DNA of 64,000 nucleotides, from positions 1 through 64,000 of the forward strand of contig NZ_CP115921.1 of NCBI RefSeq assembly GCF_040412085.2. Direction: 5' to 3'. A model generated the notes under the pieces. The model was not told the origin of the DNA and did not search any database. It saw only the letters and a program-made list of their open reading frames with translations. The translations under genes were made by a program, and so were the position numbers. Positions 47,005 through 56,186 of this stretch are shown here, in pieces. Each line of letters opens with the position of its first letter. Positions within the stretch are counted from its first letter, which is position 1. Source of the DNA: Vibrio sp. CB1-14 (GTDB lineage: Bacteria; Pseudomonadota; Gammaproteobacteria; Enterobacterales; Vibrionaceae).

Positions 47005-47436
47005 ATGAATATCATTAAGAAAATATTCACTGTCATCTCGACAATATTAATAGTATTAACCAAATTCGTATTATTCATGATAGTCATGCTTGGTGGTGCG
47101 TATTTACTGGCTCCCATGGGGAGGGTTAACTCAAAAGACATTGAAATGTCACTTTTCACAAATACCCCCAATGAAACCATAATGCTACTACTCAATAGCG
47201 AGTACTTTAGTGGCTACCTCTTTGCTGTCACCATTACTTTTGTATGCTTTGTCGGTTACCTATTCTGGCAATTGCACGAAATTGCCGTGCACAAAGAGCA
47301 GAACAATAAGAGCATCCATATCCAATTGGTTTCCGCTCTCTCTTTATGTGGCTTGTTCATTCATAAAGCGTGGTGGGTTGTTGCCGTCATCATTGCATTT
47401 GCAAATTGGAAATATATCAGCGCCTCTTTGAGCTAG
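47005..47436 (+). CDS. Small inner-membrane protein paired with HlyD-type gene
   Basis: 143 aa with three or four helices (about 8-36, 68-92, 105-120, 122-138). AAGGGC precedes the ATG. The downstream gene, 71 bp later, encodes an HlyD-family adaptor, and small membrane proteins beside such adaptors are known (for example YiaW-YiaV and AaeX-AaeA). No specific family was recognised here. Confidence 0.7.
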   Translation: MNIIKKIFTVISTILIVLTKFVLFMIVMLGGAYLLAPMGRVNSKDIEMSLFTNTPNETIMLLLNSEYFSGYLFAVTITFVCFVGYLFWQLHEIAVHKEQNNKSIHIQLVSALSLCGLFIHKAWWVVAVIIAFANWKYISASLS

Positions 47437-47507
47437 ATAATTCGAAATGGGCTACGTACAAATGATGTGACATCAAATACAAACACGACAAAAAGTGAGG
47501 TCTCACA

Positions 47508-48497
47508 ATGAAAGAAATTATGATCCCTTATATTTTGTTGATGTGGATACTTGTCTCAACAGGGGCTATTAGGTGGACATTAAAAAGCGCGTTTTGGATC
47601 ATCTCGGGCGGTGCTTTCATCCTAGTATTTCTTGGCATTGTTTCAAGGCTCTGGGCTCCTGTCGACTTTTCTTACTCTTCAACGGTCAAAGCACCTCACT
47701 CGATTTTATCCCCTCTTATTGGCGAGCAAGTTGATCAAATTTACGTCGACCATAACCAAATGGTAAAAGCGGGTGATGTCATTTATACACTCGTTGATAC
47801 CGACTCAGAGGCGATCATTGAGCAAACTAAATCGGCAATCGTTCAACAAAATGAACTCATTGCCCAAATGGAACGTGATATAGAGCGTAGTAAGCAATCT
47901 CCCTCTATTTTTAAGGCTCGTGATATTGAAGATTATCAATCTCAATTGAGGGTGTCAGAAGCAAAATTGACCTCACTTCACGCGGATTTAAAGCGAGCTC
48001 TATTCACTCAAGATCGTAAAACCGTGACAGCACCATTTGATGGTCAAGTATCGGTAGTCAACATCGCTAATGGCAGCCGTGTCGGTAACATGCACATTTA
48101 TGATACTTCGCGAAAATTTATGGAGATGCGCATTCCCGATCAAACCTTCCGTTACGTAAAAACAGGACAGTTTGCTGAGTTTTATGTGGGTGCGTACCCC
48201 GGTGAAGTCTTTCGAGCAAGAGTTCATAGCTTTACCGCCGGCACAGGTGAAGCCTCTGTGTCGCCGATTCAAGGCCCTCAGAGTGTTAGGCAGCATGTCG
48301 GTTCCAATACCAGTACTCATGGACGAACGATCATACTCGAAATATTTGAGCCAGAAGGGAAAGTCATCCCTATTGGGGCAACAGGTTCAGCATGGATAGC
48401 CGCGAGTAAGCCTCACCCTTTACTTGGTTTTATTGACGTAATAGGAGCAGCAACAGTTCGGCTTCATTCGTATAAGTCGTATCTAAACGCTCTGTAA
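47508..48497 (+). CDS. HlyD-family membrane-fusion (periplasmic adaptor) protein
   Basis: 329 aa. One or two N-terminal helices (about 3-18 and 24-45), then a lipoyl/barrel-sandwich half (VKAPHSILSPLIGEQVDQIYVDHNQMVKAGD, given as family core), a short coiled coil (about 105-165), the second half (VTAPFDGQVSVVNIANGSRVG) and a C-terminal beta-barrel. These proteins bridge inner-membrane pumps and outer-membrane channels. No MFS/ABC pump gene is adjacent; the small membrane protein upstream is the likely partner. A hairpin follows. Confidence 0.85.
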   Translation: MKEIMIPYILLMWILVSTGAIRWTLKSAFWIISGGAFILVFLGIVSRLWAPVDFSYSSTVKAPHSILSPLIGEQVDQIYVDHNQMVKAGDVIYTLVDTDSEAIIEQTKSAIVQQNELIAQMERDIERSKQSPSIFKARDIEDYQSQLRVSEAKLTSLHADLKRALFTQDRKTVTAPFDGQVSVVNIANGSRVGNMHIYDTSRKFMEMRIPDQTFRYVKTGQFAEFYVGAYPGEVFRARVHSFTAGTGEASVSPIQGPQSVRQHVGSNTSTHGRTIILEIFEPEGKVIPIGATGSAWIAASKPHPLLGFIDVIGAATVRLHSYKSYLNAL

Positions 48498-48511
48498 CCA
48501 ACCCCATTTTA

Positions 48512-48538
48512 AGCGCTGATATCACTCGATACAGCGCT
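48512..48538 (+). terminator. Hairpin between HlyD and FadL genes
   Basis: Arms AGCGCTG and CAGCGCT with a 13-base loop, 15 bp after the HlyD stop. No T run. Confidence 0.4.
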
Positions 48539-48569
48539 AAGTTACACCCAAATTTTGAGAAATTTATCC

Positions 48570-49775
48570 ATGAGATATACATATTTAACTGCGCTTATTT
48601 CGGCGTTACTTTCCACGCATGTCCATTCTGCCGCCTATGTGTTTCCTGAACTGGGCATGATGAGTGTCAGCACAGCAGGCGCAGGTGCACAAGCCATTGC
48701 CGAAGGTGCTGAAACGGCTTTTGCTAACCCAGCAAGCATGACTAACATTGAGCAAAGCACGATTGCATTTAACCTTGAAGGGGTTATTTCAGATATCAAC
48801 TACACCGATACCGGCTCTACGGGGGCTTTTGCTGGTGGAGAGCACTATAGCGAAGCTGGAACGACTATGCCTGCGGGTTCTTTCTACTGGGTAACACCAG
48901 CCAATGATACGGTTTCCTTCGGTCTGGCCATTGCCGCTGCGGGTGGTTCAGCGCTTGATTACGGAAGTAACTTCTCGGGTGCTCAACTTGTCACCGATAC
49001 TTCGTTAATGACCGTACAGATTAATCCAAGTCTTGCGTTCAAAATCGACGAGCAACTCTCCGTGGGTGTTGGCTTGATCAGTGAGTTTGGTAAAATCGAA
49101 CAGAACATGACCTCTCGCAACAATGAGCGAAAGTTAACAGGCAGCGGAGAAAGTGTCGAGTTTGGCTATACCTTGAGTGCTTTTTACGAGCTCAATGAAG
49201 CCCATCGATTTGGCGCTTTTTATCGCTCTGAAATCAGTCATGATATGGATGGTGATTTTAAAGGCGATAACCTACTCAAGCCGGCATCTTTTAACATCGT
49301 CATGCCTAACATTATCAGTATCAGTGGTTATCATGCTCTGTCCACAAAAACGGCTGCCCTATGGAGCGCAAGTTGGAGCGATTTTAGCAAAATTAAAGAA
49401 ACAACCATCACTTTGCCTAACACCAGTGCCGCGATTAACAGACAATGGGAAGATACCTACTCTTTGAGCCTTGGTATGCACTATAACCTTGAATCTCAAT
49501 GGCGATTAGAGACGGGGGTCACTTATGAGAGCTCGCCACAAGATGATCCAACTTTACAGGCTCCTGATGTCCCGACCGGCGAAGTGTGGAAGTTTGGGGT
49601 TGGTACAAGCAAAGACATAACCACGGATTTACGCATGCAGTTATATTACGAGTACTATTACGGTGGTAGCTCAGACATCATTTATTCACTTGATGAGCCT
49701 GCAAATAGCCAATTAAAAGGTGAATATGATGCCGCGATTCATTACCTTGGTGTGCTGTTTAATTACAAAACTTAA
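48570..49775 (+). CDS. FadL/OmpP1-family outer-membrane transporter
   Basis: 401 aa from ATG 48570 (MRYTYLTALISALLSTHVHS), giving a clean signal peptide; a TTG 15 bp upstream is less likely. The N-terminal hatch stretch (STAGAGAQAIAEGAETAFANPASM) is typical of the family, and the rest is a 14-strand-type barrel with alternating aromatic residues ending in LGVLFNYK. FadL proteins pass long-chain fatty acids or other hydrophobics through the outer membrane. A strong hairpin follows. Confidence 0.85.
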   Translation: MRYTYLTALISALLSTHVHSAAYVFPELGMMSVSTAGAGAQAIAEGAETAFANPASMTNIEQSTIAFNLEGVISDINYTDTGSTGAFAGGEHYSEAGTTMPAGSFYWVTPANDTVSFGLAIAAAGGSALDYGSNFSGAQLVTDTSLMTVQINPSLAFKIDEQLSVGVGLISEFGKIEQNMTSRNNERKLTGSGESVEFGYTLSAFYELNEAHRFGAFYRSEISHDMDGDFKGDNLLKPASFNIVMPNIISISGYHALSTKTAALWSASWSDFSKIKETTITLPNTSAAINRQWEDTYSLSLGMHYNLESQWRLETGVTYESSPQDDPTLQAPDVPTGEVWKFGVGTSKDITTDLRMQLYYEYYYGGSSDIIYSLDEPANSQLKGEYDAAIHYLGVLFNYKT

Positions 49776-49831
49776 TCTAAGATATTGCCCATACTATAGA
49801 AAGTATTGCAGATAAAAATTAACGTATGAAC

Positions 49832-49862
49832 GCCAATGTGGGTCAACTTGACCCACATTGGC
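49832..49862 (+). terminator. Terminator after the FadL-family gene
   Basis: 15-bp arms (49832-49846 and 49848-49862) around one central base, followed by TTT. Confidence 0.8.
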
Positions 49863-49898
49863 TTTATACTCAATAGGCCGGATTTTTTGTAGGTTTTT

Positions 49899-50822
49899 AT
49901 GAAGCTAAATAGATTAGAACAGTTGGAAATACATCATCTAAAAGTGTTTATCTCGTTGTATCAAATACGAAACACCACTAAAACCGCCGAAAGTTTAGGG
50001 TTGAGTCAATCGGCTATTAGCCGTACATTGAAAAAACTTCGAGACACCTTAGACGACCCTCTGTTTACTAAGACAAAATCTGGATTAGCCCCAACAGAGT
50101 ATGCTGATCACCTTTACTCTCGAATGCCTAATGCACTTGAGGCTCTATTATTGACGTTCCAATCCCAAGAGTCTTTTAACCCTGCTCATTTGACTGAAGA
50201 GCTACGCATTGCCCTGCACCCTTCCGCGCTTGAACTCATTGGTACCGAGCTTTATACCAAAATAAAATCTGAAGCTCCTAATGTAAAACTCCGCCTCGAC
50301 AATTGCGATTCAGGCACGATGAATGGCCTGCTCAATGGCAATATCCACATGTCACTGAATCATGAAATCCTAGACCAACCTAAAGAGATATACAGCAAGC
50401 AACTGTTTGTTGACGAGCTCTGCGTGTATGGACGAAAACAGCACCCGTTAGCCAATGGAGCCCACACGCCACAAGAGCTCGATCAATTTGATCTTGCTGT
50501 CTGCATAGGGACTGAAGTTGAAAATGGGATGAAGATTAAATCGCAAGCTGAAATGATAACGGAGAGAGAATATGTTATCGATCTACGATGTGGCGACTTG
50601 CAAACGGCGGTGAATATCGTATCAACCTCAGACACGATTTTAGTCGGTTCAAAAATGTATCTTGCTCGCTATCCTGATCTTCTTCAAAGAATAGACCTGA
50701 GTTTCTCAAAAACGATTGAAGTCCCATTCTCTATTTCTGTGCTGCAAAAAAACCGCAATCATAGCCTGCATGTTTGGCTAAAAAACATGGTCTCAGAGCT
50801 GATTGCAGGAAAAGTCAAATGA
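49899..50822 (+). CDS. LysR-family transcriptional regulator
   Basis: 307 aa. Helix-turn-helix in LKVFISLYQIRNTTKTAESLGLSQSAISRTLKKLRDTL (core QSAISRTLKKLR), then PLFTKTKSGLAPTEYA, and a substrate-binding domain. The next gene, 46 bp downstream, is another LysR regulator; the two are only distantly alike. Either may control the FadL or DUF1254 neighbours. Confidence 0.85.
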   Translation: MKLNRLEQLEIHHLKVFISLYQIRNTTKTAESLGLSQSAISRTLKKLRDTLDDPLFTKTKSGLAPTEYADHLYSRMPNALEALLLTFQSQESFNPAHLTEELRIALHPSALELIGTELYTKIKSEAPNVKLRLDNCDSGTMNGLLNGNIHMSLNHEILDQPKEIYSKQLFVDELCVYGRKQHPLANGAHTPQELDQFDLAVCIGTEVENGMKIKSQAEMITEREYVIDLRCGDLQTAVNIVSTSDTILVGSKMYLARYPDLLQRIDLSFSKTIEVPFSISVLQKNRNHSLHVWLKNMVSELIAGKVK

Positions 50823-50868
50823 ACCTCATTCACGCTTAAATAAAGCTTCGAAACGGTAGAGTCGTACT

Positions 50869-51762
50869 ATGGTTGATTTAAATTTACTCAAAACATTCTC
50901 TGCAATTTATAAAACGGGAAGTGTCCGAGGTGCGTCTGAAATAATGCACATTACTTCATCAGCGGTCAGTCATGCGCTCAGCAAATTACGAAATGAGTAT
51001 AACAACCCGCTTTTCGTCAGAGAGGGAAGAGGGTTAAAGCCAACAACATACGCAGTGGAACTCTACAAAGAAGTATCACCACACCTCACAGCTCTTGAAG
51101 GAACCAAAAAAATATTTGAAACATTTTACCCAGAGACAAGTGATAGAACCTTTTTTATCGCAGGAGATTCAGACCTCGACCTCTGGTATTTTCAAAAATT
51201 ATTAAAAATCTCAAAGCGCGCAGCACCCAATGTGAATATCGTCAAGTATAGAAGTGAAAACCGCGAAGAAATTTTTAACAACGCATTAAGTATGCGTAAG
51301 GCTGATGTGCTTATTTCATTCGTCAACTCTGAAAATCGCTCTTTTGTTGTTGAACAAGTGGCGACAGATAAAATGGTTGCGATTGCCAACAAGGACCACC
51401 CTCGAGTCAATGGACATCTGACGCTTCAGACATTCCTTAATGAAGAACATGTTGGTTGGAGTCGACCAGATATTGATAGAAATACATTTGAGGAGCTTAT
51501 TCAGGATAAAGTGCCTAATGTGAACGTGACATATGGTTCAACAGCTGCAATGAATCTTATTTTTATGGTTTCCGAAAGTGACTGGCTCAGTGTCATTCCT
51601 GAGTACCTGTATGATAAAACCAAGGAGCTAAACTTGGTTCAACGTTTTGACTTGCCGTTTAACTGTGATCTTCTCCCGCTTTATTTAATCAATCACAACG
51701 CAACGGAAAGAGATATGGGGGTCCAGTGGCTAAAGGGAGTGATCAGAGAGTCATTTGCCTAG
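50869..51762 (+). CDS. LysR-family transcriptional regulator
   Basis: 297 aa. Helix-turn-helix LLKTFSAIYKTGSVRGASEIMHITSSAVSHALSKLR (core TSSAVSHALSKLR) and the LysR linker PLFVREGRGLKPTTYA. It ends just before a hairpin and a convergent porin-like gene. Tandem LysR genes suggest duplication of control functions or two inputs on one target set. Confidence 0.85.
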   Translation: MVDLNLLKTFSAIYKTGSVRGASEIMHITSSAVSHALSKLRNEYNNPLFVREGRGLKPTTYAVELYKEVSPHLTALEGTKKIFETFYPETSDRTFFIAGDSDLDLWYFQKLLKISKRAAPNVNIVKYRSENREEIFNNALSMRKADVLISFVNSENRSFVVEQVATDKMVAIANKDHPRVNGHLTLQTFLNEEHVGWSRPDIDRNTFEELIQDKVPNVNVTYGSTAAMNLIFMVSESDWLSVIPEYLYDKTKELNLVQRFDLPFNCDLLPLYLINHNATERDMGVQWLKGVIRESFA

Positions 51763-51806
51763 ATCTTTCAATGTTCACGGCAGAAAAGTGAATAACAAAG
51801 AAACGG

Positions 51807-51839
51807 TTTCGCTTACATGAAATTGACATGCAAGCGAAA
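51807..51839. terminator. Bidirectional hairpin between convergent genes
   Basis: 13-bp arms with one mismatch (51807-51819 and 51827-51839), with AAA/TTT at the outer ends, between the LysR gene and the convergent outer-membrane gene. Confidence 0.65.
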
Positions 51840-51852
51840 ATTTTCACCGTGA

Positions 51853-52704
51853 TTAGAAACGGAAATCAAAGCCGATGGTACCCGTGGTCTCTTCAGATTT
51901 GAATGTTGAATTGTTAATCGCAGTATAGCCAGTCGGCTCAATTTCAATTACATCGTACTTTACTTCAAAGTAGATATTTAGAATGTTGTCACCCAACTTT
52001 GTCTTGATACCTTGTAACCACATTAAGTTAGCGACATTCATTTCAACACCATCAAACGAAGACCCAAGATTGGCGTTGATTACAGTATAGTGGTTAGCGT
52101 TCCATGGCTTTAAAGCATAGAAGTTCACAGACCCCATGTGAGCCGAGTCGTCATTGCCGATCACTTGTTCAATCAACGTTGCACTTGCTCCTCCAAGTCC
52201 TTCAAGGGTGCCGCAGGCATTCACAACAGAAGAGTTTGCGAAATTGCATGCTTCATTAGCCACTTTCGCTAAACCATCGGTATCGAAATCCACATAAGTG
52301 TAATTGACCGACGGAAAAAGCATTAAGTTATCGCCAGCATCCAACGGAAGCATGTAACCTGCCGAATAGAAGTCAATCGCATCGCTAATATGATTGTAGT
52401 CAATGTAAACACCACCAAATCGCTCATCAAAGTGTGCGGAACGAAGTCGGGCATTTTCTGAATCTGTGTAGTATTCAATTAAAACATTCGTTTGTGTCTG
52501 ATAGTCAGTATCAAAAAGATTTGAACCACCTCCACCAACAGCCAGTTTTATCTCACCCTCATTTGAAGCCCCTATGCCGCCTCGCCAACTGGTGTTTCGT
52601 GGATCCGCATCGTGAAACTCTTCTTCTGCCATTACTGTTAATGGTGTGCTCGCTAGAAGAACCCCACAGGTTAAGAGCGTTAGTGATTTTTTATATTGAT
52701 TCAT
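51853..52704 (-). CDS. Outer-membrane beta-barrel protein, YfaZ-like
   Basis: 283 aa with signal peptide (cleavage VMA/EE, about residue 26) and a terminal GFDFRF ending in Phe, as in outer-membrane barrels. Alternating strands such as TNVLIEYYTDSEN, GGVYIDYNHI, NILNIYFEVKYDVIEI are visible. One pair of Cys (NEACNF, VNACGT) may form a disulfide in a loop. The N-terminal pattern resembles the YfaZ family, but the match is from memory. AGGGG precedes the ATG. Confidence 0.72.
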   Translation of the reverse strand: MNQYKKSLTLLTCGVLLASTPLTVMAEEEFHDADPRNTSWRGGIGASNEGEIKLAVGGGGSNLFDTDYQTQTNVLIEYYTDSENARLRSAHFDERFGGVYIDYNHISDAIDFYSAGYMLPLDAGDNLMLFPSVNYTYVDFDTDGLAKVANEACNFANSSVVNACGTLEGLGGASATLIEQVIGNDDSAHMGSVNFYALKPWNANHYTVINANLGSSFDGVEMNVANLMWLQGIKTKLGDNILNIYFEVKYDVIEIEPTGYTAINNSTFKSEETTGTIGFDFRF

Positions 52705-52823
52705 AATGACCCCTCAAGAGTATTTGCAATTTTTATTCAAGCGTCTTCGTGTGACACTTAACTTGATGAGTCAATTATTGCTCTTTGATTTAATTGAAAA
52801 AAGTTACTTAGATTTCAGGCTGA

Positions 52824-52840
52824 AGTGAATTACATTCACT
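52824..52840. promoter_or_regulatory. Palindrome upstream of the beta-barrel gene
   Basis: AGTGAAT and ATTCACT flank TAC; a 17-bp perfect palindrome 120-136 bp before the start codon, sized for a dimeric regulator. Confidence 0.4.
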
Positions 52841-53091
52841 AGTTGTTTTCTTCCTTATGTGCTTGATAAATTATTAAACTTAATGTTGCCCTAGCAACTG
52901 TTAGCGTTTTTCCTCCTGAAAAAGTACGTCACAAAGCACGAATTAAGACTGAACAGCGTTCTTTTATTCGATCTCAACAAATTAAAACCACTGAAAATGG
53001 TTACTTCTCAGTGGAAATTTATCATTAGTTTTTTCAATGCAAAATGTTCTGAGAGGAAATTGACGATCAGCGCCTTTAGCAAAGTTTGAGG

Positions 53092-53133
53092 CAAAAACGT
53101 GCCAGTGACTTTACTAAATTAGCATTTCACGAA
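53092..53133. repeat. Dispersed repeat, copy B
   Basis: About 33 of 42 bases match 4109-4150 in the same orientation, including AGTGACTT and CTAAATTAGCA. Confidence 0.55.
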
Positions 53134-53208
53134 TGAATTCAGTTTGTGCATACATTCAGCCATATAGCCAGATTTACTCATCCTCACAAGATCAAATGAT
53201 GATAACCC

Positions 53209-53983
53209 CTATGATTGTCGACACAAATTCATAATGGCTGCACTCATTTCACTATTTATTACAAAATGTTTGCTTAAGAACTCAAGTTGAGACAGTGCAG
53301 ACTCTGCATTACGCCCATAGCCTTGCGCAAAACTCGCTAATTGTTCGGAGAAATCAGGATAACGAGCCTCTAATCTACGGTCAGTCATAAAGGGGTCTTG
53401 ATTAACTTCTGTAGGATTAGATTGCAAATTGATAAGATCTATTATCCTATCCAGCGCATAGACTTGAATAAAGCGCATCGCAGACAGTTTTTCACCGCGA
53501 CAATCTCGGCCCATACCAACGTAGAGATTTGTGAGTGCTTCACCAAGTTGCCATTCAATATTAGGGTTAGCTTTGGGCGCAGAGGCACGCTCCACACTTG
53601 GTTGACTAATGCTGGCATCAAAACTTGCGTCTTGCCATACAATACGTCCAGGAGCAAAGGTTGTATTCTCTAGTTCTTGTGGCTCAAAGATTGCGAACTC
53701 ACAAAATATTCCGTCGCTATATAGTACTTTGTAACCATCATCAGTGTTACGAACGCTGTAGGCAATTTCGTTGATATTGCTTAACCAATCGAGTCTGTCT
53801 AAAAATCGTTGTTTCGATCCAGGTCTAACGATAGCGAAAAAAGTCGAGGTCGCTGAACTGATCAAGTCGATCGGTTTCCAAACCCACGCTACCTAGTCCA
53901 AGTAACGCTAAAGCTCGTCCTGTACTGTCAAGCGAGCGACCAATGTCATCTAGCCGCGTAAGTAGTATTTGAGGTTGTGCCAT
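53209..53983 (-). pseudogene. Nucleotidyltransferase-like gene with +1 frameshift
   Basis: Starts at ATG 53983 (AGGA 8-11 bases upstream) with MAQPQILLTRLDDIGRSLD and a Pol-beta-type motif GSVGL...SDLDFF, typical of nucleotidyltransferases where Gly-Ser is followed by Asp-x-Asp. A run of six T (complement of 53837-53842) has one base too many: in this frame a stop follows three codons later (53825-53827), while the other frame continues as FFAIVRPGSKQRFLDRL for 210 more residues to 53209. Joined, the product would be about 257 aa. It is a recent mutation, a phase-variable tract or a sequencing error. Substrate unknown; some relatives modify antibiotics, others tRNA or proteins. Confidence 0.75.
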
Positions 53984-54260
53984 GTGTTTCCTGAGCGCAT
54001 AAAAAGAAGTACTCTATAAAAATCGACCGACACAAAAAGAGAGCATTGTCGAATTTATTATAACAATTGGGGAGGCATACTTTTCATTGCTTGAATATTA
54101 ACCGCGTCCGAGACAGTCAATCAATTAACCTTATCTTCAAGGAAGTGCGCTTAAACACGTTTTGGGGCAAAGGCGTGTTTGCTATAGCTGGTTCACATAA
54201 ATCTCTGCTAAGTGAACTGACAGAGTAAAAGTGACAATCTGTATTGGAATCGATCAAACT

Positions 54261-55223
54261 TTATTGTCTTCCGATACCCAACGATCTTCGCATCTCGCCA
54301 ATAATTTCTAGCGTATCTATCGTCGCTTGCATCGGATGCTTACCACTCTCAATTTTGCCAAGTTGCAAACATGCATTCGCTTCAGCAATTTGGTATTCAA
54401 ATCCTGCGCCTGCATGAGGTATTTCAAACACTTCGTTGGCGCTATCGGTTACAAGAGTAGCTTTCTCAGCACCAAAGAATGGCTCCGCTATTTCAATTCG
54501 ACCATGTTCACCAAAGATCGTCATGGTGTTTGGGGTAGTCACGTTAAAGCTGCAGGTGAATGTGGCGCGGCTATCGCCTTCATATTCCAACACTGCGGAA
54601 ACACTCTCTTCAACACCTGTCTCACCCACAGTTCCTAAAACCTGCCACTGTATTGGCAACTGGTCAAAAACATAATTCGACGATGCGATATTGTAAATAC
54701 CAATATCATGCAGTGCTCCCCCACCCTGAATGGGATCGAACAAACGATCGCTGTAGTTGCGTTCCGCTTTAAAGCAGAAGTTGGATTGAACTAGTTTGAT
54801 ATCGCCAATCTTTAGTTTCCAGTGCTGTATTTGCTCCCAGGCAGGCAAAAACTTAGACCAAAACGCTTCCATAATAAACACGCCCTGCTCTTTCGACACT
54901 TGATGCAAATAGCGAGATTGCTCGGCGGTTATCGTCAGCGCTTTTTCGCACATTACAGCCTTTCCAGCATTCAAGCACATTAAGGCTTGCTCATAGTGAA
55001 AGGCGTGAGGTGTTGCAATGTAGATGATGTCGACTTCTGGGTCTTGTGTTAGTGCTTGATAGTCTGAATAGATGGTTTCAATCTGATATTGACCGGCAAA
55101 CTGCGTAGCGCGCTTCTCGTTTCTACTCGCGACCGCTTGAATGACAGCACCATCAGTCACAGCGATGCCTTTGGCAAAGTTATGGGCAATCCTTCCTGGT
55201 CCCATCACACCCCACTTGATCAC
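54261..55223 (-). CDS. Gfo/Idh/MocA-family oxidoreductase
   Basis: 320 aa, starting at GTG (TAAGGA upstream). Rossmann motif GVMGPGRIAHNFAKG near the N-terminus, the AVMCEKALTITAEQ motif (the family Glu-Lys-Pro equivalent with Ala in place of Pro), and GGALHDIGIYNI with the catalytic Asp-x-x-x-Tyr pattern. Members reduce or oxidise sugars and related diols with NAD(P). It is cytoplasmic and lies 27 bp after a LysR gene in the same unit. Confidence 0.87.
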   Translation of the reverse strand: MIKWGVMGPGRIAHNFAKGIAVTDGAVIQAVASRNEKRATQFAGQYQIETIYSDYQALTQDPEVDIIYIATPHAFHYEQALMCLNAGKAVMCEKALTITAEQSRYLHQVSKEQGVFIMEAFWSKFLPAWEQIQHWKLKIGDIKLVQSNFCFKAERNYSDRLFDPIQGGGALHDIGIYNIASSNYVFDQLPIQWQVLGTVGETGVEESVSAVLEYEGDSRATFTCSFNVTTPNTMTIFGEHGRIEIAEPFFGAEKATLVTDSANEVFEIPHAGAGFEYQIAEANACLQLGKIESGKHPMQATIDTLEIIGEMRRSLGIGRQ

Positions 55224-55250
55224 AAATGCGTTCCTTACTTCCTAGATAAA

Positions 55251-56159
55251 TTATTGACTAACGGTGTTGGCCACTTTAGCAATTTGATTTCGCAGCCATT
55301 GATGTGCGGAATCAGAATTTCGGCTTGGGTGCCACACCATACTTAGCCCATGTTCAGAGGCGCCAAATGGCATTGGTAACGCTTTGACGTTCAAACCTTG
55401 TGAGAACTTAGTAAACGTCGAATGGGTGACAAGGCCAATGGCTTCCGTTCGACTGATCACGGGGAGCATGTCCACTTCACCGGGCGCACGATACACTATT
55501 TTTCGTTTACCAAACTCTGGAAAGTCTTTTTCACTAAAGAAACTTTGACGAGTCTGCCAACGAGACATAACGACGTGTTGCTCGGCCAAATATTCGTCCG
55601 TTGTTATTGTCTCGCCAGTTAGTCTGGGATGATCATTGGCAGCAACCACATAGAGCTTCTCTTTGAAGATCTCTTTGGTTTTTAGTGTAGTCACATCAGA
55701 ACGCGTTCTATCAATGACTAAATCATAACGTTGCAATCGCAGATCGGACTCATGATCTTCGGTAAATAGCGGGTGAACTTCCAGCGACACCTTGGGTGCA
55801 ATTTTGGCAAATCTTACTAACAGTTCAGGCAACACGGCATAGTTCGCGGCAGAAACAGAAGCAATAGAAAACGTCTTGGTTGACGTTTTGGGATTAAAGT
55901 CTCGGGAAGCCTCTAGGGTTGAATTGAAGTTTTTAAGCGACGTTGCCAATGCTGGATAGATGTCATTGGCAAACGTCGTCGGCTCTACGCCACTGGCATT
56001 GCGATGAAACAAGGAGTCTTCATATATCTCTCGTAATCGCTTGAGTGCCTTACTTACCGCAGGCTGACTAATACCTAAACGTGTCGCGGCACTGGATAGA
56101 CTCTGCTCTTCATAGATGGCTACAAAGACTGGGATAAGGTTGAGCTCGGTGTTTTTCAT
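55251..56159 (-). CDS. LysR-family transcriptional regulator
   Basis: 302 aa. Helix-turn-helix LIPVFVAIYEEQSLSSAATRLGISQPAVSKALKRLR (core SQPAVSKALKRLR), linker DSLFHRNASGVEPTTFA, then a substrate-binding domain. It heads a two-gene unit with the Gfo/Idh/MocA oxidoreductase, which it may control. It is separated from the Bat operon upstream by 27 bp on the same strand, so readthrough is possible. Confidence 0.85.
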   Translation of the reverse strand: MKNTELNLIPVFVAIYEEQSLSSAATRLGISQPAVSKALKRLREIYEDSLFHRNASGVEPTTFANDIYPALATSLKNFNSTLEASRDFNPKTSTKTFSIASVSAANYAVLPELLVRFAKIAPKVSLEVHPLFTEDHESDLRLQRYDLVIDRTRSDVTTLKTKEIFKEKLYVVAANDHPRLTGETITTDEYLAEQHVVMSRWQTRQSFFSEKDFPEFGKRKIVYRAPGEVDMLPVISRTEAIGLVTHSTFTKFSQGLNVKALPMPFGASEHGLSMVWHPSRNSDSAHQWLRNQIAKVANTVSQ

Positions 56160-56186
56160 TATTACCTTTTTATCACCTGCAAAGGC

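Larger units (their letters stand above)
52705..53208. other. Gene-free region upstream of the beta-barrel gene
   Basis: 504 bp. Contains a promoter-proximal palindrome (52824-52840), a hairpin at 52988-53014 (arms CCACTGA/TCAGTGG), and the second copy of the dispersed repeat (53092-53133). No coding sequence of note. Confidence 0.55.
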
